Assembly: GCA_025531455.1 (NCBI GenBank)
Contig: JAMYHL010000047.1
Coordinates: 248,001-312,000, forward strand
Direction of reading: 5' to 3'
Length of the DNA: 64,000 bases
Source of the DNA: Apiotrichum sp. Y4204
Lineage: Eukaryota > Basidiomycota > Tremellomycetes > Trichosporonales > Trichosporonaceae
The first letter of the stretch is position 1. Each line of letters begins with the position of its first letter. Positions 51,244-62,889 of the stretch are shown here, piece after piece. Position numbers and translations under genes: made by a program. The notes under the pieces are model-generated. The model did no database searches. It was not told the origin of the DNA and saw only the letters and a list, made by a program, of their open reading frames with translations.

Positions 51244-53596
51244 ATGCTATCGGCGGCCACAGACGCTGTACCCAGTAAGTTTATCGTCGTTCATACGGCT
51301 GGTCTGCTAACACGTACAGTCAAAACACTCCTCCTCACTGTTTTCCAGGTAAGGGTTCCTCCCGAAAAGTGGCGATGATCCCACGGCAATTGCAGTCTTT
51401 GCCGTCCTTCGGACATACGAGTGGAGATTGAGCGAGAGACAGAGAGCCAAGAAAGAGCGAACGCCCGAGGCGATGATTGACCCGGGTTTCAACTCGTTTC
51501 TCTAGCTGTTCCGGTTGCCACCACCCCCTCGGTATCCAAGGACATCGATCAGCATCCTTACTCCGTACTTGCCGCACCACGCTAACCCCTCAGTCTATCG
51601 CTGAAGTATTTCTGTTATGTGTCGCAGGATACACACTCGCCTACGCCGGCGTGACGGATAAAGCCACACAGCGCAAGCTGAACGTCATCAATGTCTCCCT
51701 CTTTACGCCGGCGCTGCTTTTCAGCAAGGTACGTGTAAACGTAGTTGGAGGGTCGGCATGTCAAGATGCGGTTTAAACTCCTGACGGCGATGGAGTTCGC
51801 AATGGTGGTCACGGCAACAGTGATGAAACCCCGAAGAACACTGGCATCGCGGTGGAGTGGAGCTCTCTGTCATGGTGTTTGTCGTGGCGACGTAGGCGTT
51901 CTAGGCTTCTGCTTGCCAGGGCCGCTATGTGCAGACCCTGTTCCTGTCAGAGGAACACTTCCCAGCCTCTTTAGGAAACGGAATCAGCTCACCTCACTAA
52001 CTCCAGGTCGCCTTCTCCCTCACTCCGGCGAAGCTGATGGACATGTGGATCATCCCACTCAGCTTCGTCCTTATCACGGGTGTATCAGCCGCGGTAGCAT
52101 GGGCCCTCGCGAAGGTGTTCAAGCTCAGCCGTTCACAACGGTAAGTTGATTCATTGACTGACACAAGACCGTTTCCACTGACAGATGTAGTGCATTCGCT
52201 ATCTGCGCTGCCATGTTTCAGAACTCAAACTCGTTGCCTATCGCCCTTGTGCAATCCCTCGCAGTCGAAGTGCCAGGCTTGAAGAAGGACCGTTCGGATA
52301 GCAAAGATCAGATGCTTGGTCGAGCCCTGGCATACCTCGTTGTGTACTCCACCCTGGGCATGATTGTGAGTGTAGCTGTTATCGGACGTCATTGAATGGT
52401 ATCCTAATGTTTAGCTCCGCTGGTCGTATGGTGTGCAGCTCCTCGCATCTGCCGACGAGGAACCGACTAAACTAACCGACGAACCTCATGGTCACTTCAA
52501 TGGCAATGGCAATGGCAATGACCAGCCGATTCAACAGGGAGCTCTGGTGCTCTCTCCCGAGCCTCATCTTAATGACACCAACCCCTTTGAAGCTCCATCG
52601 CGCTCTCCTTCCGTCGCCACCGACCCTGTGCGGCCGCCGAACTATACGATGCCGAATGTGAGGTCTCCGTCACCTTCGCTACCTGTGTCTGGAGGCATGG
52701 CCACACGAGGCGGACGCCCCTCCGTTCGTCATTACTCTACGTCCTCTCACCGTCGTCACTCGCGCCCTCCATCCCGAGCTGACTCCGGCCGCGACTTCCT
52801 CGGTCTTCCCGATGCGCCCCACACCCACACGCATCTAATGCAACTGGCCGAGGATAGCTCTGAATCGGAAGCAGAAACCGAGGACGAGTGGGGTGCCGAG
52901 CTTCCCCTCCTTCGTCGGCGCCGGTCGCCTCCCCGTGAAGGGTGGCGGGCGGCCTTGCACAACTTCAAGACCAAAGCGACGGATGTGTGGCACGTTTTCA
53001 ACAATTTCATGACTGTCCCTACTTGGGCTGCGCTTATATCCATCTTCATCGCCCTAATCCCTCCGCTTCAAGCTAAGATTTCTTCCATTCGACCATTTGT
53101 CGCTGCTGTCAAGTCTGCCGGACAGTGCTCCATCCCGGTGACTCTTGTCGTCCTTGGTGCATTCTTTTACAGCCCACCTCCGGCTATTACCCTGCCAAAT
53201 GAAGAACCAACCTCCTTTGCGGGTTACTTCAAGAGGAAGATCAAGTCGTTGAAAGAAGGCTCTGGCGAGGCGTCCAAGTACCCTGGCGAGGGCCGAACTG
53301 TATTCGTCGCGTGCATCAGCCGAATGATCATCGTGCCCCTCATTTTCCTTCCTTTCATCGCCATACTCGCGCGCTACGACTGGTTCCCAGCGGCTGCGGA
53401 TCCCATATTCATCCTCTGCGCAGTGCTTCTGGTCAGCAGTCCTCCCGCCCTCACCTTGGCGCAGCTCACCCAAGCTGCCTCGGGTGATGCATTTGAGCGT
53501 CTTATTTCCAAGACAATCAGTATCTCATATGCCGTTCTCACTCCCCCTCTCACCCTCGTTTATGTAGTCGTCGGTCTCTTCTTGACCCAGTTGTAA
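51244..53596 (+). CDS. Auxin-efflux-carrier (AEC) family membrane transporter
   Basis: Predicted multi-span transporter of the PIN-like AEC family; fungal members are ER or plasma-membrane proteins of uncertain substrate. Exons 51244-51274, 51320-51348, 51594-51728, 52007-52140, 52191-52365 and 52415-53596 give 561 residues. The N-terminal helices carry family blocks: EVFLLCVAGYTLAYAG, LNVINVSLFTPALLFSKVAF, WIIPLSFVLITGVSAAVAWA, and the NSNSLPIALVQSL element. A long cytosolic loop of about 170 residues follows, with an NGNGNG repeat and SPSxxSH basic patches. The C-terminal helix block (WAALISIFIALIPPLQAKI, CSIPVTLVVLGAFFYSPPP, FVACISRMIIVPLIFLPFIA) ends LTLVYVVVGLFLTQL. The two first coding exons are tiny (31 and 29 nt), and introns 2 and 3 are long (245 and 278 nt). 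Confidence 0.9.
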
Positions 53597-53857
53597 AGGT
53601 GAGGGTCTACCAAGCACCGCAGAGTAATCACGACGTGGATGGGTCCCAGTATATATGGCCTGTGGCCAATCTGTGAAGTGACGCAATTATACACGAAACG
53701 CCCTGTCCTGCCAGTAATGACAGTATATGGATCCATCGGTACTTGACAGCTATGATGCATCTCGTTTCCGTATCGATGTAGGTTAAGACGGTGTGCAACG
53801 TCAGGGCAGTAGACTGTCAACGACAATATTCATGTCGGCTTGCTATGTCATACACAA

Positions 53858-55168
53858 TCAAGGCCCGTAGCCGCTACTCTGAACATGACTCCATCGTCCC
53901 CCGGCGGAGCTCGTCGGTCGTGTCCCAGTAGCACTTCTCGGCCGTGAGTTGCGAGTTGGGATTCCGGTGCCAGCTGGGCGCGCAATGCCTGATGCCCCCC
54001 GACCGCGAGTGGTCCCCGAACCACGCGTGCCGCGTCCACGCCCTCGCTGAGCGGCACGAGCACGTTCCTCTGTTGCGCGTTGCTCGGCCTCAAGACGCGC
54101 CGCTTCTGCAGCCGCAGCCGCTTCGGCCTCAGCCCGTGCGCGCTCCTCTGCTTCCAGGCGTGCCGCTTCCGCTCTCAGAAGTACGTCTTTGTCCTGAAGT
54201 CAAACATTGCACTTGGTGTTCGCACCCATGACCGGCAGTACCATCATCTACCGGCTGTGCACTCACGTCGTGTGAGCCCTTCCACCTCGGATTGAGGATC
54301 AGTTCGCGAGTATGCAACGCCTGTCCGTGCATGGCAACGTAGTGGTCGAACAGCTTGCTTGTCTCGGCCACGCGGGCTGCAAGGCGCTGCATGAAAAATA
54401 AGATGTCGAGATTGAAGCCATCAAGAAGTCGGGATGGGCGACGGCATCAGTACATGTAATACTGCAACCGCCGTGGCAACAACCCACCTCATTGTGCATC
54501 CTTGCGTCCTTGAGCGCGTCGTGAAACCCATCAAACACCTTGTTGAACTTGCGCAGCTCGGCCAGGCTCGCCCGGAGGCGCTCGTCGCGTGCCCTCGGCG
54601 TCTCTTGCATCTCTGTCGGGGCCTCCATCCCACCATCGGGTGTTTCCTCGTTTTCGTGGTCGTGATCGTGTTCGTGCTCAACGCGCTGAGCGTCCTCACC
54701 TATATCGGCGCCGCCCGCGTCGTCGGTACCCCCATCCTCTAGTTCTTCTTGGACACTCTGCCCCAGCTGTCGTGTGTCGGGCTTCATCCCTCCTCCCACG
54801 CTTCCCGATGCTGCACCAACCCCGGGGGCAAAGAGCGAGAAGCGCGGCCGTGATCGCGCAGCCGAGAGAGGATCTCGGTCCGACAATGCCGTGTACCCCG
54901 TAGAACCTGATCCTGAACCTGATCCGGTGCGGAAATGCGAGCCGGAATGAAATTCAGAGGAGGAGGTTCCGAATGATACATTGGGTTGCTGAGCGGCTTG
55001 AGAGCCGGAACGTGAGTGTGAGGTCGAGGGTACTTCTTTCCGGCCTGGCGGAGGTAGACCAAGAGGGTGGGGAGCATGGCTGTTGCCTAGAAACAGAGAC
55101 TCATCGTCGTCCGGAGCAAGCGAAAGGTCGGCAAGAAAGTCGTCGTCAATGTGTGATAGTATAGACAT
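53858..55168 (-). CDS. DUO1: DASH/Dam1 complex subunit Duo1
   Basis: Subunit of the outer-kinetochore DASH (Dam1) ring that couples chromosomes to microtubule ends. Exons (in transcription order) 54488-55168, 54267-54386 and 53858-54193 give 378 residues. The Duo1 core is LRASLAELRKFNKVFDGFHD, then RLAARVAETSKLFDHYVAMH, LHTRELILNPRWKGSHD. It is split by introns at positions that keep phase 0. The N-terminal 190 residues are low-complexity (Ser/Gly, then a His/Glu/Asp run HEHDHDHENEE). The C-terminal exon encodes an Ala/Glu/Arg coiled coil (RAEAARLEAEERARAEAEAA) and an RGRGRG-type basic tail. Family members are usually shorter, so both extensions are notable. It is convergent with the AEC transporter. 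Confidence 0.85.
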
Positions 55169-55722
55169 TGTGGAGGGGGTCTGTCTATGAGTATGACTGT
55201 CGCTTGTGCGATGGTTGAAGAGTGCAACGCGAGTTGTTGCCCGCACTGTAAAAGCGTTGTTTACATGCCTGGACGCGACAAGTCTCAGCAATGGCTCAAC
55301 GGGTCCAGCTCGCGCACATAGTCGCGGAGTTTGACTTATGTCCGCTCATTTTGTAACTTGCCCCCAATTTGCCACTCTAGACACAAAACGGCTCCATAAC
55401 TGTCCTAATGTAGTGATAAATAGCTACAATACCTCCAACAACGCCAGATTGCTTGCCAGTCGTGCACCGAAGCGTAAGAAAGACCCCAGTCTACATGCAT
55501 AGGACCTTCAAGACCAGAAGGGCAGGTGCCGTATGTTACAATGTTACGTGAGTCTACACGAATTGAATGCGGGATTGAAGATTTGCGTTTATGACAATAG
55601 GTGAAACTAGAAAATGCACTATTGAAGGGAGTAGAAAACAGGACAAGAGAAACATCATGGAGACACGGATATTGCAGGGCTTTCTCTGGTGACTTCCACG
55701 ACGATACTGCCCCTTTGGACAA
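55169..55722. other. Intergenic, DUO1 promoter
   Basis: About 0.55 kb between the DUO1 start and the stop of the next minus-strand gene. Nothing else supported. Confidence 0.5.
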
Positions 55723-58295
55723 TCATCTCCTGCTCCTCTTGGCCCCAAGACCGCCAAACTCCTCACGGGCGACGAGCCACATGGCGGTGACGGCGATGAC
55801 ATCCTTGAGGTTCTCCTCGGTGAGAGCCACTTCCTCGCGCACCCGTTGGGCGAGATCCATCGTGGAAACACGAGCCGGTACAGCCGCACAGTCACCAGCC
55901 TTGTTCTTGCCCAGGTCTGTCAGACACACACTGCGTAACCCGGTTGGAATTCGCAGCATACCAATGACCATGGGATGATGGGGCGCAGGAGTGAGGGTGG
56001 CGATGAGTTGCCGCTGTCCGGTTGCCTTCACCCAGACGGAACATTGCCAAGGAGTCTCGCTGTCCTCCGGATCCGAGTCATACTCCTCATCCTCAACAAC
56101 AGACGAGGGCAGATCATGCCTGTCCTCGTCATCCGAGGTTGGGCCACTGGTATTGACGGTCGCCGATGACGCGTTGGGACCATCCCTCGTTGCTGGAGCC
56201 TCCAGGGTTGGCGTAGCTGGAGTGACCACAGTTGGAGTTGGGGTTTCAACAGTCGCGTCTGCTGTGTCTTTGCTGCCCCGACGAACAGCAGGGGAGACGG
56301 ATGCTCGTCTGAAGATCTTCGACTTGAGTGTTGTTGGCGCGTCGTTGGCGCCACTGTTGGTGTCGATAGCAAGCGTGTCCGTAGTCTTACGACGACCAAT
56401 GCTGAGATTGGTTCGGGAGGCGGCCGGCGAAGGACGGGCGGATGCGATGCTCGGCGGCCCCACCTTCCTGCGGACGTCCAGTTGATCGGCAGCCAGATGA
56501 TTCTTCAGCACCGCTTCGGCCTCCGGCCCGTTCGGTGACACACGAAGCTTAACCCATTCGAAGACAACGTCGTCCGAGTTATCGCCGGGCAATGACCCGC
56601 CAACGAGATCAAGGCCAGCTGCTGCAGCAGCCACGAGATGAGCCGCCCATCCGTCGGTGTTCTTCTTTGCCCATCTGCGAACGGTCCAAGTGTATCCTAT
56701 GGGACGAGCGCTGCGCCAGAGCGACACAGTCTGATCGATGTTGGTTTCCGGTGCCATCTCGTTCGCAAGGCCGACGATTGCACCCGAGTCGTCAATGATT
56801 AGCTCGCTGGTTCGACGAGTCAAGACGTTGGGCGCAAGGCCGAATGTGGGATGGCCAATTTGGCCCGATCCAAGTGGGTCACCGGGGAAGTGTACACCAG
56901 CAAGTTGCGGGGAAGGGGGCACTTGTAATGACAATTGTGGTTCAAGTTCCTGGAATCCGCTGGTGGTACTTCTGGACGCCAATGCCTTTGGATTCCCAGC
57001 CGGTGATTCGACGGTACCCCGTTTGCGGAAGATCTTGCCAAAGAACTTCTTTGCACCATCCTCCTGAGCATTGACATCGATGGATGGTCGCTTCAGATCG
57101 TCCACTCGCGAAGTCGCTGGTGTCAGATTGGACATGGTGGAAATCATTGATGCGGGACGACCACGGGGCGCGTCCGACGAGGGTCTGGGCGACGCGAGCT
57201 GTCCGGGGTGGGGGAGCCACACCTCAGCCGGCTCTAGGATACCGACACCCGCAATGTCAAGCTGCCGCTTTGAAAACTGTACTGAGTCAGCAAGGTCGTA
57301 CGTACGAACGATGGGACGACTGGCCTGTGCCGGAGTAACACTAGCCATCTCGATGTGACACATACCTTGGCCACTCGGCTGTCTGTGCCTGCATCAGTTA
57401 CGATGGTCGGCTGGACGACATTGTGCACGGCGAGGTTATACAGTGGGACGATACGCTTCCCAACAGCACCGGATGAGGTGCTAGATATCGAACCCGTAAC
57501 ACTGCTTTGTGCGGATCCAACGGAATTTGAGCGTCTGGGTTTCGTTGTCGTTTCCGTAGATACCGGTTCAGCGGGGACTGAGTCGGCCGGTGGTGCCTTC
57601 GAAGCTGGCGCCAGCTTCTCTGCTTCGTCGACCGGTTTCTCGTACGACTGTCGTTGAGGAGTGCTGGGTGTGGAGCTCAGCTCGCCATTCGACACCACCG
57701 TCTGTTGAACAGAGTCCGATCCACGTCGAGGACGTGTCCGCTTCTCAACTACGAGCTGCACCTGGAGGTTGAGGGGATTCTTAGCGGTTGTAGGAGGTGG
57801 TTTGCAAAGCACAAACTTCTATAGAGGAGTGAGCAAGGTAAATAAAGACAGAAGAATGCAACTCACATCAAAACGGGGACGGCGACGTCGGCCACCAGAA
57901 TCGCCCGTTGCGCCGGAAACATTGCTCAATCCACGGGGACGGCCGCCTTCAGCAGTGGCGTAAGCACTCGCGACACTTAGCCCTCGAGGACGACCGTCAA
58001 GGGAACGTTGTGACCGTGGACTGTCAGAATCAGCCGCATCGGACTCGGCGATGACGACGGACGCCCCCGACGCTTTGCGGGCTTGAGAGACACGTTCTGT
58101 CCTGCTGTCTTCGAGGATCGGCGCAGGGTTCGATGCTCCTAGTTGTGATGACCCAGGCTGCATGGCATCTGGAGATGATGAGGAGTTGACGTTGCGAGAA
58201 GAGTTGGATGAATGATTGGGGTCGTCTCCGTTGAAGAGATTGAGTGGGTTGGGGATGGCACTGAGGCCCGGGATATTTGAGAAGAAGTTGGGCAT
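55723..58295 (-). CDS. Conserved-looking fungal protein of unknown function
   Basis: Exons (in transcription order) 57867-58295, 57366-57818 and 55723-57276 give 811 residues, all phase 0. I do not recognise the family. The N-terminus is Ser/Asn/Gly-rich. A structured segment starts at the second exon: KFVLCKPPPTTAKNPLNLQV, then RIVPLYNLAVHNVVQPTIVT. It continues FSKRQLDIAGVGILEPAEVW, a basic FFGKIFRKRG patch, and VSLWRSARPIGYTWTVRRWA with VFEWVKLRVS. It ends in an acidic region (SDDEDRHDLP) and a block WQCSVWVKATGQRQLIATL...MVIGMLRIP, then LTEENLKDVIAVTAMWLVAR. The alternation of ordered blocks and disordered linkers suggests a scaffold or adaptor. Translation could begin 21 nt upstream at 58316; the Kozak context (CACCATGCC) favours 58295. 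Confidence 0.8.
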
Positions 58296-59057
58296 GGTGG
58301 GACGAGGGACTGGCATTGGAACGAGTGCCCATGCGACGAGGAAAACCGCGTGTGCTGTAACGTCGGCCAAGAAACGCCGCGCAACGTGTGAGAAGGAGGC
58401 CGTGCGACGATAGGCAGGGTAGTCACAACACGATGCAACTCGGTCCTGGCTGCGCCTCGAGCGGGACAGACGCGATGGGACGACAACTGTGCACAACTGA
58501 TCCCGGCGTGTCCAGCGTGTCCTCAACCCAAACAGAAGCACAGGGGGACTCGCAACTTGCTGTGCGCGGAGGTGAAGGTGATCAGTGGAATGGAGGGCGC
58601 AAATCTAAGTGGGGGCTAGTGTTGTCGTTGTAGCGGCCGTTGTCGTCGTCTTCACGGTAGCCGTCGCGCCGTCGTCCTTGTAGGTGTCGGCGTCAATGAT
58701 ATCGCTGGTTGAGATTGCTGATGCACGACGATATTGGTGGTGTGGACGACAGTGTGGGGGATATGCAAATTGCAGGTCACACAAACTCGGGCGCACGGGG
58801 GTCGTTGCAGGATGCAGATCGCGGCGGAGACGTCCCTCCCTTGTGTGTTTTTCTCCTTTCTCTTCAAAGTGTGTCGATGTGGGTTGGTTCTACAAAGCCC
58901 AGAGTGCCGAATGTCCCTGTGGCCGGCGGGCGAGAGGCGGAGAGGCTTGGCCAGGTCGGGTGGACAGGCGCACAACTGCCCACAGATACAGAGGTTTGCG
59001 CCCACAGATCCACAAATGTGCCCACAGGTGCCGGAGAACTGTGGTGGAGATGACCGA

Positions 59058-59071
59058 GGGGGGGGGGGGGG
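59058..59071. repeat. G14 homopolymer
   Basis: Fourteen consecutive G after TGACCGA. Confidence 0.9.
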
Positions 59072-60337
59072 CCGTGGTGTGTAATAGATGGTGGCGTTTG
59101 ATTTCTAGCTCTAGTCAAGCACTGCGTCAGGTCTGATACGGGGCTGGTCTACTAGCTGGGCTGGTTCCTATGGTCCTATGCCCCCCTATGATTGCTCGCA
59201 AGCTCTTGTGACGTCGGTTGTCCTGACTACAGATCCCGGCAGGACGCGCAGGGCGGGGAGCGCAAGAAAGCGCAGCGTACAAGGGGGGCGATGACTCACA
59301 GTACCAGAGTTGGAAGGCTGAACCGTGTTCTGGAGCTGGATCACCTTGCTGCGGCCGGGGCTTGGTGGGAGGATTCTGGCCAGACTTGTGTCACTGCGGC
59401 GCGGCGGCAGGGCGGCACGGTGGCACTGCGGAAATGCGGAAACGCCGACTGGCTCGGGATCCGAGGGAGACTCAGGGGATCAGGGTAGGCAGGAGTGGGC
59501 GTGTGGGCGGAGTGTCGGGTCGTCGGATGGTCGGATGGGGACGGGGTGGCGCGGGATGGCCGTACCGCTGGGTGCACAGGGGTGGTGAGGAGCTGCAAGC
59601 AGGCGAGATGTCAGCAAGAAGAAGAGTAGTGACACGAGCGGGGAGGGTTCGCACTTTCCGACGATCCGAGGATGCGGGGCCGGGGGCCGAGATGGCCGAG
59701 GAGGGATGGGGCAGAAGGGCAGGCAGCCGGCAGAAGGGCAGAAGGTGGAATGGCACGATGGTTGTGTTTGTTGATTGATTAATTGTTTGTCTCTGTTTGT
59801 TTGTGTCTGTGTGCGCTGTGGGGGCTATTGCGCTATTGCCATTCCTCGGGGCTACTTGTAATCCGTAATCAGGCCGAATCACGCGAATGGGCCAGTCGCG
59901 ATCAGAGATCAAACCTGTACTTGGCACGTTGGCAGATCGTGTGGTCGGTCGTACGAGTGTGGAGCGACCGATGATACCCATAACATCCCAGCTATCAAGT
60001 GACAAGCATGACAAGTAACCAAAGAGACAGAACTGTTGGAACCCAAAGCGGGGCTACGCTGGTGATATTCGCAAAAGCAAGCTCTGAAAGGAACAGCGGG
60101 AGAGGCAGAAGTGTGTAGGTGTTCAGAGATAAACACGACGAGGATCAGAATCGACGTAAGGAACACGAACCCACTTCTCAGCAGCCGACAGTGCCGACTG
60201 CATCACTTCTTCCATGCCTTGGCAGCCATCCAATACAAAATTCTTGGTGATTTGAATGACGGTCCTGACTATGGTGCATGCCTCTATTGCCGGCCTCAAC
60301 TGATCAACAAGCAACAATTTGGGTTGACCTGCCAGCT

Positions 60338-60399
60338 GACCAAACACTCAGCTGGCCATCGGCCACCGGACCAAACACTCAGCTGGCCATCGGCCACCG
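60338..60399. repeat. Tandem duplication of 31 bp, then CCGGCCA-type repeats
   Basis: Two adjacent copies (60338-60368 and 60369-60399) begin GACCAAACACTCAGCTGGCC and end GGCCACCG. Degenerate CCGGCCGCC repetition continues to about 60425. Confidence 0.9.
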
Positions 60400-60606
60400 G
60401 CCACCGGCCGCCGACCGCCGGCCACGGGTGTGAGGCTTTGGGAGCCCACGACAGTACAAAATGCAAAACAACGGTAAACGGCAGATGTGTCATAGAACAT
60501 GCGCAACAACAAGGAATGAGGAAGTTTGGTGCGATGATGCCACACTTTGCCCCTGCTATACCTGGTCGATGTGATGATGATGATATGCTCGTCGAGCTCC
60601 TGTGCT

Positions 60607-60646
60607 GCTGATCTGCTGACCTGCTGACCTGCTGACCTGTTGACCT
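60607..60646. repeat. 5 x 8-bp tandem repeat
   Basis: Unit GCTGACCT; first copy GCTGATCT and last copy GTTGACCT differ by one base. Confidence 0.9.
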
Positions 60647-61819
60647 GAGCCTGCGCATGACGCTGCCGGAGGTGCGATGACGATAGAGATGCACAGTAGT
60701 ATTGTACAGCTCTGAGGACGCCTCTGAACGTCAGTAATCAATGACTTGTAGAGATACAGACTTGGTTTTTTTTTTTTACCACACGTTTGTCTTGTAATTG
60801 TTCCTCCATTTTGTGAGATGTACAGGTCGTACTGGTCGTGCTCCGCGACGACCAAAAACGCAACAGCCCGGCGGGCCAGCGGGCCAGCGGGCACATTGGG
60901 ATCCCCTAGGCCCTAGTTCCGTGCGCGCCCGTGCCCCTTGTGGAAGCTATTCGTTTTTGATCGCTCGATCGCTGATCTCGTGCCCGTCTCCCCATCGCGC
61001 GGCCATCGCAGCATGGCGATCCCCGCAAAACGTCCCCTCGCTCTATTCGGAATGGGGCGCGAATCCACATTGCGACTGCGCCTGTCGACTGATCGTACAG
61101 TATACAGTACGCACAGTACATCGTGCATGCATGCATGATCGTGCAGATCGTACAATACATGCAGTACAGAAATGCAGATCATCATCTCGGGAATTGAAAC
61201 ACAAAGGAAACCCGGAAACGAACCGCGGAAAACGCAAGGAAATCAGATTTAGAGAAACCAAAATAAATAATACAATCACGAATAGAAATGACAACAAAAC
61301 ATAGAGTTGCATATGACGGGGCCTTGGGGCCTGGGGCCTTTGGGGTATTGGGGTCGATGACGGTACAGACCTCGAGTCTGGGCCTCAACAACACATTTCA
61401 CGGATATGGATATAGTGTTCAACGGGTCGTGCCTGTAACTCAGTGGAAGGCGTATTTGGCCGAGATGGCCAGTGGTGGTCGTTCGAGTCGTCAGCACCTC
61501 GGCATGTTTGGCCTGGTGGACCAAAGAAACAGTCTGTCGACTGCCACATAATGCTCAACACCACGAAGCATATCCTCCCCCAGAGGAACACAGAACATGG
61601 CGGTCTCAACAACCGTAGACAGTTAACAGAGATACTGGAGCGCGAGTCACCATTGTTACCGCCCCGTCGTCCCTCTACCTCCTCCCCCACCGTCGACCCC
61701 TCAAACCCCCTCCCCCTCCTTCTTTTGCCCAATGGGTCAGTATTTCTTCACTGTATCCTTGTATCTTTCGTTAATGAGCTGCAGGTCCATAGGTCTCAAA
61801 TTGGCTGCCGGAGGCCCTG

Positions 61820-62221
61820 GTGTCTACTCACTCTGACATTGCAATCCAGATCGACCAGTCTGGCGGGTTTGAGATTGACAGCAGCAGCCGATTACAAGGT
61901 TCTGGGACCATCACCCGAATTCCCCTGGCTGATGGGACACCGTCGTTACGTGATTGCGGAGCGGTAGACTTGGCCGAACGCATCAGACATGCACAAGTCT
62001 GAAACCGGGAATGTCTGGACGCGTTTACTCAATAAACCTGCGGGCGAGGGGCCTTGCAACCGAGTGAGAGAAAAGCTAACATGCCTTGTGACTAGCGCTG
62101 TGAGTGACGTGATGTCTCTGCCTGGCAGGTTCAGTTGGTCGAATCAAATGAAGATCTCGGTCTACTCGGATACTCGCCCGTTCCTGTCTTGGTGGCCGGT
62201 GGGAGTGAAGAACCTCAATGA
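61820..62221 (+). other. Possible small gene or gene remnant
   Basis: Two stretches look protein-like. An open frame at 61820-62002 reads HSDIAIQIDQSGGFEIDSSS and GTITRIPLADGTPSL. In another frame, 61989-62063 (NVWTRLLNKPAGEGPCNR) ends at a GTGAGA donor. A 65-nt intron with a GCTAAC branch-like site and GGCAG acceptor leads to 62129-62221, reading VQLVESNEDLGLLGYSPVPV then LVAGGSEEPQ and stop. The phase across that intron is right, but I found no convincing intron joining the first stretch to the second, nor a secure start. It could be a real gene with unseen exons, or a decaying copy. I do not recognise the family. Confidence 0.25.
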
Positions 62222-62849
62222 GCCCGGACGAGCAGTAGCCCGGACGAGCAGTTATCAAGTACTGCAAAGGTGGCAATCAAGTGTCACTGGTTACTGGTGG
62301 CAAATTTGCGCAACAGTGCACAGTAGTACTGATCGGCCGGTATTACCCTCACGTCACGAGCCGTGATCGGGGGGTTGCTGGAACCGGCGGAGGTCCGAGT
62401 TTCTTTCTGGCTTGTAGCTTCTTGCCTCTAAGTGCTCTTGTGCCATATTCTGACGATCCGACAAGCTGCCAACTTTCTGCTAACTACAGGCCACTAGCCA
62501 ACAGTCAACAGGTGAACAGAGAACAATACTGCGCGCCAAAATTCACACACGTAGTACACGCTCAAAGATCAACGCTCATACAGCATCATTAATGTTTTTA
62601 AAGGGCGTCTGTGCCCTCCTGCAGGACACGCACACCACCCAGACGCCTTTGAGCCTCGAGCCTTAAACCTCAAACAGCAGGCGTCCACCATCGGGCCTCG
62701 AACACGTGCAGTCAACTAGCCGCGGCGCCGCGTGCTGCGGTTTTGCGTGCTCCACGGCATGGCCGACCAGATCGACCAACGCGATAGCTCGGCCAGTTTC
62801 AGATCCCCATTTTGGACTTGCTACGCCGCTGCCCTTACTGCACAGGTAG

Positions 62850-62889
62850 GCCTGTGCGCCTGTGCGCCTGTGCGCCTGTGCGCCTGTGC
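62850..62889. repeat. 5 x 8-bp tandem repeat
   Basis: Five copies of GCCTGTGC head to tail, followed by a partial copy (GCCGTGCA). Confidence 0.9.

Noticed and set aside
51729..52006. Open frame inside the long third intron of the AEC transporter
   Set aside because: Splicing 51728 to 52007 restores the family block VSLFTPALLFSK-VAFSL; the intronic frame has no membrane character.
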